Part shown: positions 6,719-14,199 of the stretch, piece after piece
Position numbering within the stretch: the first letter of the stretch is position 1
How the letters are laid out: every line of letters begins with the position of its first letter
Assembly: GCA_964388945.1 (NCBI GenBank)
Contig: CAYMCM010000045.1
Location: forward strand, 1 to 20,632
DNA from: Roseburia_D sp964388945
Lineage (GTDB): Bacteria > Bacillota > Clostridia > Lachnospirales > Lachnospiraceae
Length of the DNA: 20,632 nt
Direction of reading: 5' to 3'
Translations under genes and position numbers: made by a program
Notes under the pieces: generated by a model
Told to the model about the DNA's origin: nothing
Seen by the model: only the letters and a program-made list of their open reading frames with translations
Database searches by the model: none

Positions 6719-8887
6719 CTAATTTGTCTGCGTAAATGACACATCCTGTGTCTGGTCACTCTGTGTTCCGTCATTTAAGATCCATGTGATCTTAAGCTTA
6801 CCGGAAGTGCTGTCCTTAATATTATCTTTTTCCAGTGTATACGGGAACAAACTGATATCCACAGACTGTGAAAACAACGTGTTTCCCTTCGAATCCGTCA
6901 GTGTGATATCCGCACTCACCACATAGGTATCTCCGGAAGCAGATGGCGCTGTGACCGTTGCTTTATAGCCATACGCCGGTTCTCCTTTGCTGATCGCGAT
7001 CGTAACCGTAGTGCCTGAGCTGACGCGGACACCCGGATCTATGCTCTGTCCTACAACTTTTCCGGCATCCTGTGTCGTGTTATATTCGGTATTAACGTTT
7101 ACAGAACATCCCATGGAATTTAAGGTACTCTTTGCCTGTTCCTCGGTCTGCCCGATCAAATTCGGCATTTCGGTTCCTTCCGGTCCACGGCTCAAATAGA
7201 TCGTGACCGTCTCGCCTTTCTGCGCAGAAGTACCTGCTGATGGTGCTGTCTCCACAACCTTGCCCTGCGCCACCGTATCGCTGTATTTATAATCCGTGGT
7301 CACTTTAAAGCCTGCCGACTCCAGTTTTGATGCTGCCTCATCAGAAGATTTTCCGTTCACATCCGGAACCGGAACACTTCCCTTTCCACTGCTGATCATA
7401 ACCTTGACCGTTGTATTTTTATCGACCTTATCACCTTTTTCTACATCCTGAGAAACAATCTCGCCTTCCGCATAATCATCCGAAGACTGTGTGCCGTTCT
7501 TAAAAATACCAAGCCCAACCTTGTTGAGTGCTTCCTTGGCATCTTCATAAGTCATACCTCTGACATCGATCATCGTCACTTTATCCGCATCATCTTCTTC
7601 AGTTTCAGTGTCTTTCTTTGCCTGATTCTGCATCTGGATCTGTGTCTGCGTTTCTGTCTGTGTATCTGCTTTTTTACTGGATGATCCAAATTTGAATAAT
7701 CCAAAGAAGCTTCCAACCAGATAAATGATGATAAACACGATTACGATCGCCACAACAATTCCCATGATCGTGATCGCTTTTTCCATTTTCGGATTCAGAC
7801 CACTTCCGGCATTCTCATCATCGTCATATTCATCATAATCTTCTTCCTCATATTCATCGTCTTCGTAACCATCTTCTTCGTCATAACCGTCATCTTCATA
7901 CGAATCGTCTTCATAACCATCGTCATCATAGCCGTCATCGTATGTATCATCATAGTTATCCGCAAAATCTTCTTCCTGTTTCCGCTTGATCTGATTCAAT
8001 TCCTGCTCTGAGATGACTCTGGTCTTATCCTGATTCATTAACGGTACTACCGTGACAAAATCTTCATTCGGATGAACCAGTGCCTTTTTGAGATCCATGA
8101 TCAAATCCCCGATATTCTGATAACGGCGGATCGGACTTTTCTGTGTACATTTTAAAATAATCTTCTCAAGGCTGATCGGAAGATCCGGTGCATAAGCACT
8201 TGGCGGAACCATTTCTTCCTGCAGATGCTGGATTGCGATCGACACCGTGGTATCTCCGTCAAACGGCACACGTCCGGTCACCATTTCATACATGACGATA
8301 CCGAGGGAATAAATATCACTTTTCCCATCGATAAATCCGTTTCTCGCCTGTTCCGGTGAAGAATAATGTACCGAACCCATCACATCTGAATGGATCGTAT
8401 TGCTGGTAGCCGCCCGTGCGATTCCGAAATCCATGACTTTTACTTTTCCCTCGGTGGAGATCATGATATTCTGCGGTTTGATGTCACGGTGTACAATGTT
8501 TTTATTGTGTGCCGCCTCGATTCCTCTTCCAACCTGTATCGCAATGCTGACTGCCTCCTTAAAAGTAAGGCGTCCCTTTTTCTCAATATAAGTCTTTAAT
8601 GTGATACCTTCGATATATTCCATAACGATATAGTGCAGACCATCTTCACTGCCGACATCATAGATATTTACGATATTCGGATGCTCAAGTCCTGCCGCCG
8701 ACTGTGCCTCAGTATGAAACTTACTAACAAATCCAACATCTTCGCTGAATTCCGTTTTTAAGACTTTTATGGCTACAAAACGTCCGAGGACATGGTCTTT
8801 CGCTTTATAGACATCCGACATTCCGCCGGCTCCGATTTTACTTATGACCTCATAACGGTCCGCTATAAACATTCCTTCTGTTAACAT
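6719..8887 (-). CDS. prkC: Membrane Ser/Thr protein kinase with PASTA domains
   Basis: PrkC/PknB-type kinase that senses muropeptides or lipid II outside the cell and phosphorylates cytosolic proteins. In 722 residues: kinase domain 1-270 with glycine loop GAGGMSDVY (19-27), Lys41, Glu60, HRDIKPQN (133-140, catalytic Asp135), DFG (153-155), a Thr/Ser-rich activation loop (161-172) and SPE (177-179). Next come an Asp/Glu/Tyr-repeat linker (306-358), one membrane helix (about 371-394), a Gln/Thr-rich spacer, three PASTA repeats (about 435-500, 503-568, 571-635) and a C-terminal beta-rich domain (640-722). GAGGTG precedes the ATG by 6 bases. The start overlaps the stp stop by 7 bases, the usual coupled kinase/phosphatase pair. 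The acidic linker is the odd part. Confidence 0.97.
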   Translation of the reverse strand: MLTEGMFIADRYEVISKIGAGGMSDVYKAKDHVLGRFVAIKVLKTEFSEDVGFVSKFHTEAQSAAGLEHPNIVNIYDVGSEDGLHYIVMEYIEGITLKTYIEKKGRLTFKEAVSIAIQVGRGIEAAHNKNIVHRDIKPQNIMISTEGKVKVMDFGIARAATSNTIHSDVMGSVHYSSPEQARNGFIDGKSDIYSLGIVMYEMVTGRVPFDGDTTVSIAIQHLQEEMVPPSAYAPDLPISLEKIILKCTQKSPIRRYQNIGDLIMDLKKALVHPNEDFVTVVPLMNQDKTRVISEQELNQIKRKQEEDFADNYDDTYDDGYDDDGYEDDSYEDDGYDEEDGYEDDEYEEEDYDEYDDDENAGSGLNPKMEKAITIMGIVVAIVIVFIIIYLVGSFFGLFKFGSSSKKADTQTETQTQIQMQNQAKKDTETEEDDADKVTMIDVRGMTYEDAKEALNKVGLGIFKNGTQSSDDYAEGEIVSQDVEKGDKVDKNTTVKVMISSGKGSVPVPDVNGKSSDEAASKLESAGFKVTTDYKYSDTVAQGKVVETAPSAGTSAQKGETVTIYLSRGPEGTEMPNLIGQTEEQAKSTLNSMGCSVNVNTEYNTTQDAGKVVGQSIDPGVRVSSGTTVTIAISKGEPAYGYKATVTAPSASGDTYVVSADITLTDSKGNTLFSQSVDISLFPYTLEKDNIKDSTSGKLKITWILNDGTQSDQTQDVSFTQTN
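7814..7972 (-). repeat. Degenerate short repeat encoding the acidic tyrosine linker of PrkC
   Basis: About 159 bases of GAT/GAA/TAT-rich sequence within prkC. It encodes residues 306-358, almost entirely Asp, Glu, Gly and Tyr, with a Tyr every 3 to 6 residues (312, 316, 320, 325, 330, 335, 341, 346, 351, 354). The units are of mixed length (four to six codons), as expected for a slippage-prone coding repeat. Confidence 0.8.
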
Positions 8888-9624
8888 TTTTTCACCTCAT
8901 CAGAAAACGGTTCTATTACTACAACCGTAATATTATCTTTCCCGCCGTTTCGATTGGCAGTCTCTACAAGTTTTTCGGCCTTTTCCGCGATGTCCCGCTG
9001 ACCTTTTATGATATTTCTTATGGCATCATCTTCCACCATATTTGTAAGTCCGTCCGAACACATCAAAATAAAATCACCGTGTCTGACTTCTTCTTCAAAG
9101 AAATCGATCGTGACCTCTTCTCCAACACCGATGGCACGGGTAATGATATTTTTGTCCGGATGATCCTTCGCCATTTCTGCATCTATCTCTCCCATGCGTA
9201 CCATTTCCTGCACATAGGAATGATCTCTTGTGATCTGTCTGATGCCGTCATTTACGATATACAATCTGCTGTCTCCGACATTGGCAACAACAAGCCTGTT
9301 ATCCACCACTGCCAGAACTACCACAGTAGTTCCCATCCCTTTTCTTGCAATATCTTCCTTTGCACGCGCAAGCAGCATAATGTTTGCCTGCTCTATGCCT
9401 TCCCTTATGAGACTTGCCGGATCTGTCTCTTCGGACTGTCCGATCACTGAAACGATCTGTTCGACCGTGTACCTGGATGCATAATCACCGGCATTATGAC
9501 CGCCCATTCCGTCTGCCACAATAAAAAGGTTTGGTAAATTTCCGACTGGATTTTCAGACGTATAGAAATAATCCTGATTCGTATCTCTGAGCTGTCCGAT
9601 ATCCGATATGGAAAAAGTTTTCAT
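8881..9624 (-). CDS. stp: PP2C-family Ser/Thr protein phosphatase (Stp/PrpC)
   Basis: Metal-dependent phosphatase that reverses PrkC phosphorylation in the cytosol. The 247-residue protein shows the PP2C motifs: DIGQLRDTNQD (8-18), VADGMGGHNAG (36-46, Asp38), GDSR (117-120, Asp118), TRDHSYVQEMV (132-142), CSDGLTNMV (189-197, Asp191) and KDNITVVVI (229-237, Asp230). All metal ligands are present, so it should be active. No membrane segment is seen. It lies 9 bases after rlmN, with an AAGGTAGG site overlapping the rlmN end, and overlaps prkC by 7 bases. Confidence 0.97.
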   Translation of the reverse strand: MKTFSISDIGQLRDTNQDYFYTSENPVGNLPNLFIVADGMGGHNAGDYASRYTVEQIVSVIGQSEETDPASLIREGIEQANIMLLARAKEDIARKGMGTTVVVLAVVDNRLVVANVGDSRLYIVNDGIRQITRDHSYVQEMVRMGEIDAEMAKDHPDKNIITRAIGVGEEVTIDFFEEEVRHGDFILMCSDGLTNMVEDDAIRNIIKGQRDIAEKAEKLVETANRNGGKDNITVVVIEPFSDEVKKC

Positions 9625-9633
9625 TTTTTACGC

Positions 9634-10668
9634 CTACCTTTCTATATATCTCTTACGCAACTGTCCACAGGCGCCGTCAATATCCCGGCCCATTTCCCTT
9701 CTAATAGTAACATTAATTCCGTTTTTTTCAAGTTTATTTTTGAAATCGAGCACGCGATCCTTCGATGGCTGCACAAAATCCCGCTCCTTAATCGGATTGA
9801 CCGGGATCAGATTGATATGACAATTCATCCCATGCACCAACGCAGAAAGTTCCGCCGCATCCGCCTCGGTATCATTCACACCTGCCACCAGACTGTACTC
9901 GAATGTCACTCTGCGTCCGGTCTGTTCAAAATAATAACGACAGGCTGCAATCACTTCCGAAAGCTCATATTTGTTCGCCACCGGCATTAATGCAAGCCGT
10001 TTTGCCTGCGAAGATGCGTGAAGCGACAATGCCAGTGTGATCTGCAGTTTTTTATCCGCAAGCTCCCGCATACGCGGCACGAGCCCACACGTTGAAACTG
10101 TCAGATTGCGCTGACTGATGTTTAATCCATTCTCATCTGTTAAAAGTTCAATGAATTTCAGCAGATTTTCATAATTATCAAGCGGTTCACCGGTTCCCAT
10201 CACTACTACATTGGAAATACGCTCCCCGATATCCGCTCCGATCCTGTAAATCTGCTCTAACATTTCAGATGGGAGAAGATCCCGCACTTTCCCATCCAGT
10301 GTAGATGCACAGAAACGGCACCCCATACGGCAGCCCACCTGGGATGATATGCACACAGAATTTCCGTGCTTATAACGCATCAGCACACTTTCGATGACAT
10401 TGCCGTCTGCCAGTGCAAACAGATATTTTCTCGTCCCATCGATCTTTGAGATCTGCACCGTCACCTGTTTTAACACAGTAAGCGGATAATGCTGCTTTAA
10501 TTCCTCTTTTAATTTTTTTGAGATATTGGTCATTTCCTCATAGTCTGTGGCCTGCTTTTTATGCAGCCATTCATAGATCTGTTTCGCGCGAAACGGCTTT
10601 TCGCCAAGTCCACTGATCACTTCCGTCAACTCTTTTAAATTCAATGACTTAATATCAGTCTGTTCCAT
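9634..10668 (-). CDS. rlmN: Dual-specificity 23S rRNA/tRNA adenine-C2 methyltransferase
   Basis: Radical SAM enzyme that methylates C2 of A2503 in 23S rRNA and A37 in some tRNAs. The 344-residue protein is full length. The cluster motif CRMGCRFC gives Cys113, Cys117 and Cys120; GTGEPLDNY binds SAM; and the methyl-carrying cysteine is Cys334 in DGACGQL near the C-terminus. The conserved HASSQAKR and NPWN-like region (INLIPVNPI) are present. It lacks the features that would make it Cfr. It starts 3 bases after the rsmB stop with only a weak AGAG-type site, so translation is probably coupled to rsmB. Confidence 0.97.
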   Translation of the reverse strand: MEQTDIKSLNLKELTEVISGLGEKPFRAKQIYEWLHKKQATDYEEMTNISKKLKEELKQHYPLTVLKQVTVQISKIDGTRKYLFALADGNVIESVLMRYKHGNSVCISSQVGCRMGCRFCASTLDGKVRDLLPSEMLEQIYRIGADIGERISNVVVMGTGEPLDNYENLLKFIELLTDENGLNISQRNLTVSTCGLVPRMRELADKKLQITLALSLHASSQAKRLALMPVANKYELSEVIAACRYYFEQTGRRVTFEYSLVAGVNDTEADAAELSALVHGMNCHINLIPVNPIKERDFVQPSKDRVLDFKNKLEKNGINVTIRREMGRDIDGACGQLRKRYIER

Positions 10669-10671
10669 AGA

Positions 10672-11994
10672 TCACTCTGCTTTCTCTTCATTATCTTTTA
10701 TTAATCTGGCAAGAAAAAATCCGTCACATCTTCCTGCTTTCGGCAGGATCTGTTCCATACCTGCCAGAGAAAACACCGGATGTTCTTTTAAGAACCACGC
10801 AACATTTTCCTCATTCTCTGCCCGGTTGACCGTACAGGTACTGTAAATGAGCGTTCCACCCTGTTTCACATAAGTGTGCACCACCGAAAGGATCTCCCGC
10901 TGCAGCTTTGTCAGATCTGCCTGTTTTTTTTGCGTCATCTTGTACTTAATGTCTTTTTTCTTCTGGATGACACCAAGTCCTGAACACGGCAGATCCGCGA
11001 TCACGATATCTGCCCTGCCAACGGAAGCTTCGTCTTTCACCCTCGCATCCATGCAGACTGCCGTCATATTCCCTGTACCGCAGCGACGGATATTCTCTTC
11101 CAAAAGTCCAACTTTATATGGTGTCAGATCTCTTGCCTCCACATGTCCTGTGCCATGCAGCTTCTCCGCAATATGTATGCTCTTTCCTCCGGGTGCCGCA
11201 CAAACATCTATCACGAAATCTCCGTCCTTCGGCTCTGCCAGCTCCGCCACACGCATGGAACTTTCATCCTGCACATAGAACAGCCCTTCTTCAAACGAAG
11301 GCAGAGCTTTCAGATGATCGAATCCTGAAAGAAAAAGGGCATACGGCAGTGTTTCATTCTGCCGTACCGTCACGCCCTCTGTTTCCAGACGTTTTTTCAG
11401 ATCTTCCGGAGAAATTTTCGCTTCGTTGGTTCTTACCGAAAGCTCCGGTTCACTTAAGAGTGCCTGCAGCATCTCCTCTGTTTTTTGTGTCCCATAATCT
11501 TTCTGCCACGCTGTCACGATCCATTCCGGCATGGAATATCGTACCGAAAGGTATGCACTCTCTCCGTCCTCCCGCTTCGGGTAACTTATCGTTTCCAGAT
11601 TTCTGCTTATATTGCGCAGTACACCATTCACAAAGCCTTTCAGATTCCGGAAACCTTTTCGTTCCGCCAGCTTTACCGCTTCATTGCAGGCAGCCGAAGC
11701 CGGAACCGTATCCATATATTTTAGCTGATAGACACCCATGCGCAGAATATTGCGGATGACCGGCTTTTGTTTGCGCACCGGAACTTTAGAAAACTGATCA
11801 ATGATATAATCAAGCTCAATCATCCTCTCTAAGGTTCCCTCCGTTACTCTTGTGATGAACGCACGGCTGCTTTTTTCAAGATACTGATATTTTTCCAGTA
11901 CATTTTTTAGGGCAATATGACTGTACTCTCCATCGCGTGTCACAGTAAGCAGTATATCAAGTACAAGTTCCCGTTCATTTATATGCTCAGTCAC
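10672..11994 (-). CDS. rsmB: 16S rRNA cytosine-967 C5-methyltransferase, GTG start
   Basis: SAM-dependent methyltransferase of the RsmB/Sun family. At 440 residues it has a NusB-like RNA-binding domain (1-130), then the Rossmann methyltransferase domain with VCAAPGGKS (264-272), PCSG (336-339, Cys337) and STCTVNRAENEENV (Cys387, the catalytic nucleophile). The frame is open a further 31 codons, but the upstream ATG sits deep inside the preceding peptidase gene. The GTG at 11992-11994 has AGGAG 6 bases before it, giving a MTEHINEREL start that matches family length. It overlaps the peptidase gene by 8 bases, pointing to coupled translation. Confidence 0.95.
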   Translation of the reverse strand: MTEHINERELVLDILLTVTRDGEYSHIALKNVLEKYQYLEKSSRAFITRVTEGTLERMIELDYIIDQFSKVPVRKQKPVIRNILRMGVYQLKYMDTVPASAACNEAVKLAERKGFRNLKGFVNGVLRNISRNLETISYPKREDGESAYLSVRYSMPEWIVTAWQKDYGTQKTEEMLQALLSEPELSVRTNEAKISPEDLKKRLETEGVTVRQNETLPYALFLSGFDHLKALPSFEEGLFYVQDESSMRVAELAEPKDGDFVIDVCAAPGGKSIHIAEKLHGTGHVEARDLTPYKVGLLEENIRRCGTGNMTAVCMDARVKDEASVGRADIVIADLPCSGLGVIQKKKDIKYKMTQKKQADLTKLQREILSVVHTYVKQGGTLIYSTCTVNRAENEENVAWFLKEHPVFSLAGMEQILPKAGRCDGFFLARLIKDNEEKAE

Positions 11995-12703
11995 GATCGT
12001 CTCCTCTTCCTCCAAATAAAAGTATGATACGAAGAAGCTGTAAGATCGCTGCTGCTGCGCTGGCAACATAAGTAAGTGCGGCAGCACCGAGCACTTTCTT
12101 GGTATATGGAAGTTCCTGACTGCTTAAAATCCCAGTCTCACCTAAGATTTTCACCGCACGCGCCGATGCATCAAATTCGACCGGAAGTGTCACAAGCTGA
12201 AACAGTACCGCAAGCGAAAACAGTAATATCCCGATATGGATCAGCAAAGTTCCGGTATTGCTGGTGAAAAACAATCCGAGAAGGATAACCGGCCACGCCA
12301 GCGCAGAGCCGAAATTGGCTGCCGGAACCAGAGATGATCTGATCTTAAGCGGCAGATATTCCTGCTGATGCTGAATCGCATGCCCGCATTCATGTGCCGC
12401 AACGCCCACCGCCGCAACCGAAGTCGATCCGTATACACTGTCTGAAAGATTTAAGGTCTTTTTTGCCGGATTATAATGATCCGTCAGTTCTCCCGAAATA
12501 TGCAAAACCTCCACATCATAGATTCCTGCACTGTGTAAAATTCGCTGTGCCGCCTCTGCTCCGGTCATGCCGGACATACTGCGATAAGAAGCATATTTAC
12601 GAAACGTCGACTTTACTTTTGCTGAAGCGATCAGACAGATGACCGCACCAATGATTACCAGAAAATAGGTTGGATCCCACCAACTGTAATACATGCCATA
12701 CAT
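11987..12703 (-). CDS. yugP: YugP-type membrane zinc metallopeptidase
   Basis: A 238-residue membrane protein of the neutral zinc metallopeptidase (YugP) family. The N-terminal helix is at about 13-28. The zinc motif HECGH (104-108) gives His104, His108 and the catalytic Glu105; a likely third ligand lies in VEFDAS (175-180). Three further hydrophobic stretches follow (about 136-148, 153-172, 205-230). The natural substrate of the family is unknown to me; membrane protein quality control is an inference. AGGAGGT precedes the ATG by 7 bases and overlaps the fmt stop. B. subtilis does not have it in this operon. It is inserted cleanly between fmt and rsmB and overlaps rsmB by 8 bases. Confidence 0.88.
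   Translation of the reverse strand: MYGMYYSWWDPTYFLVIIGAVICLIASAKVKSTFRKYASYRSMSGMTGAEAAQRILHSAGIYDVEVLHISGELTDHYNPAKKTLNLSDSVYGSTSVAAVGVAAHECGHAIQHQQEYLPLKIRSSLVPAANFGSALAWPVILLGLFFTSNTGTLLIHIGILLFSLAVLFQLVTLPVEFDASARAVKILGETGILSSQELPYTKKVLGAAALTYVASAAAAILQLLRIILLFGGRGDDRD
12001..12006 (-). promoter_or_regulatory. Ribosome binding site that fixes the rsmB GTG start
   Basis: AGAGGAG-type site on the minus strand, 6 bases before the GTG at 11992-11994 and inside the last codons of the peptidase gene. No comparable site precedes the upstream in-frame ATG at 12085-12087. Confidence 0.75.
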
Positions 12704-12715
12704 AAGATTTACCTC

Positions 12716-13645
12716 CTATTCTAATACTGTGCCGCAGGCAAGCGGAAAGCCGCGTAAGAAAGCATCTGCACCCATGCGCTTTTTCCCTTCCAGTTGAAGT
12801 TCCTGCAGGATCAGAATATCCCTTCCGGTCTGCACCCCGATCTCTTTTTTACTCACCAGCACGATCTTTCCGGCATCCGCTGGTTCCCCGCCCGGCTGTA
12901 CCGATGCTTTCCATATCTTTAATGTTTTCCCATTCAGAGAAGTATATGCACTCGGCCACGGATTCAATCCACGGATCAGCCGTTCGATCTCTTCTGCCGA
13001 TTTTGTCCAGTCAATTTTTCCGAACTGTTTTTTTATCATACCGACATGAGTCGCCTCTGCTTCCTCCTGCTTGGTATAGACCGCACGTCCTGCCTCAATC
13101 TCTGTCAGGGTATGCACGCAGAGTTCTGCTCCCACCTCTGCCAGACGATCAAACAGACTTCCACCTGTTTCATCCGGTGCAAGCGCAAGCTCTGCCTGCT
13201 CAATGATGTCTCCGGTATCAATGCCTTCGTTCATGCGCATCGTTGTAACACCGGAAATTTTTTCTCCGTTTATCACCGCCCACTGAATCGGCGCTGCCCC
13301 GCGGTATTTCGGAAGCAGTGATGCATGTACATTAACACATCCATACTTTGGCATTTCTAAAATCTCTGTCGAAAGTATCTGACCGAATGCAACAACAATG
13401 ATAATATCCGGCTCATATTTCTTTAAATACGCAACACATTCCGGTTCCCGCACCCGCTTTGGCTGATAAACTTCGATCCCATACTCTAACGCCTTTTCTT
13501 TCACTGGCGGAAACTGCATGGTATTTCCTCTGCCCTTTGGTTTATCCGGCTGTGTGACTGCAAGCACCACCTCATGACCGGCTTTTACGACAGCTTCTAA
13601 AGTTCCCACTGCAAAATCCGGCGTTCCCATAAAAATTACACGCAT
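12716..13645 (-). CDS. fmt: Methionyl-tRNA formyltransferase
   Basis: Transfers a formyl group from 10-formyltetrahydrofolate to Met-tRNAfMet, giving the initiator tRNA. The 309-residue protein has the catalytic core with Asn105, His107 (NVHASLLPKYRGAAPIQWA) and Asp143 (GIDTGDI), preceded by the MRVIFMGTPDFAV nucleotide-fold start. The C-terminal OB-like tRNA-binding domain spans about 205-309. GGGAG precedes the ATG. It follows def by 20 bases, the standard pairing because Def later removes the formyl group. Confidence 0.97.
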   Translation of the reverse strand: MRVIFMGTPDFAVGTLEAVVKAGHEVVLAVTQPDKPKGRGNTMQFPPVKEKALEYGIEVYQPKRVREPECVAYLKKYEPDIIIVVAFGQILSTEILEMPKYGCVNVHASLLPKYRGAAPIQWAVINGEKISGVTTMRMNEGIDTGDIIEQAELALAPDETGGSLFDRLAEVGAELCVHTLTEIEAGRAVYTKQEEAEATHVGMIKKQFGKIDWTKSAEEIERLIRGLNPWPSAYTSLNGKTLKIWKASVQPGGEPADAGKIVLVSKKEIGVQTGRDILILQELQLEGKKRMGADAFLRGFPLACGTVLE

Positions 13646-13665
13646 TGATCTCCCTCGCTTTTTTC

Positions 13666-14148
13666 TTAATCTTCATCCTCATCAGACACCGCTCCCACAT
13701 CATGGAGACCGCCTTCCACTTTTTCGGTATACATATGTCCGTCCAGATGATCGATCTCATGACAGAACGCTCTTGCAAGCAGTTCTTCTCCCTCCAGCTC
13801 GATCTGGTTCATATCCTCGTCCAAAGCCTGCACTTTTACATAGTTCGGCCTTGTCACCATGCCTGCTTTTCCCGGAAGGCTTAAGCATCCCTCATCTCCT
13901 GTCTGCTCGCCGCTCGTCTCCACGATCTTCGGGTTGATCAAAACGATCGGACCCTCCCCGACATCGATCACGACAATACGTTTTAAAATGCCTACCTGTG
14001 GTGCCGCAAGTCCGACTCCGTTCGCCTCATACATTGTCTCGATCATATCATCTATCAATTCTGTGATCTTTGGTGTTACCTCTGTTACTTCCCTGCACAC
14101 TTTTGTCAATACCGGATCGCCCATCACGCGAATTTCTCTTAATGCCAT
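13666..14148 (-). CDS. def: Peptide deformylase
   Basis: Removes the formyl group from nascent proteins. The 160-residue protein shows motif 1 GVGLAAPQVG (44-53), motif 2 EGCLSLPG (86-93, metal ligand Cys88) and motif 3 HEIDHLDG (130-137, His130, Glu131, His134). All three metal ligands and the catalytic Glu are intact. The C-terminus ends in an acidic DEDED tail. GGAGG lies 7 bases before the ATG. The gene is 51 bases downstream of priA. Confidence 0.97.
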   Translation of the reverse strand: MALREIRVMGDPVLTKVCREVTEVTPKITELIDDMIETMYEANGVGLAAPQVGILKRIVVIDVGEGPIVLINPKIVETSGEQTGDEGCLSLPGKAGMVTRPNYVKVQALDEDMNQIELEGEELLARAFCHEIDHLDGHMYTEKVEGGLHDVGAVSDEDED

Positions 14149-14199
14149 CTTTATTCCTCCATCTCTTCATTTCGTATCTGTTTATTACTATACTATATT

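Noticed and set aside
7814..7972. Possible CRISPR or tandem-repeat array
   Set aside because: The repeat is in frame within prkC, has no spacers and encodes the acidic linker.
11118..11759. Plus-strand open frame of 213 codons opposite rsmB
   Set aside because: Antisense to the conserved rsmB methyltransferase domain; Ser/Pro/His-rich shadow composition.
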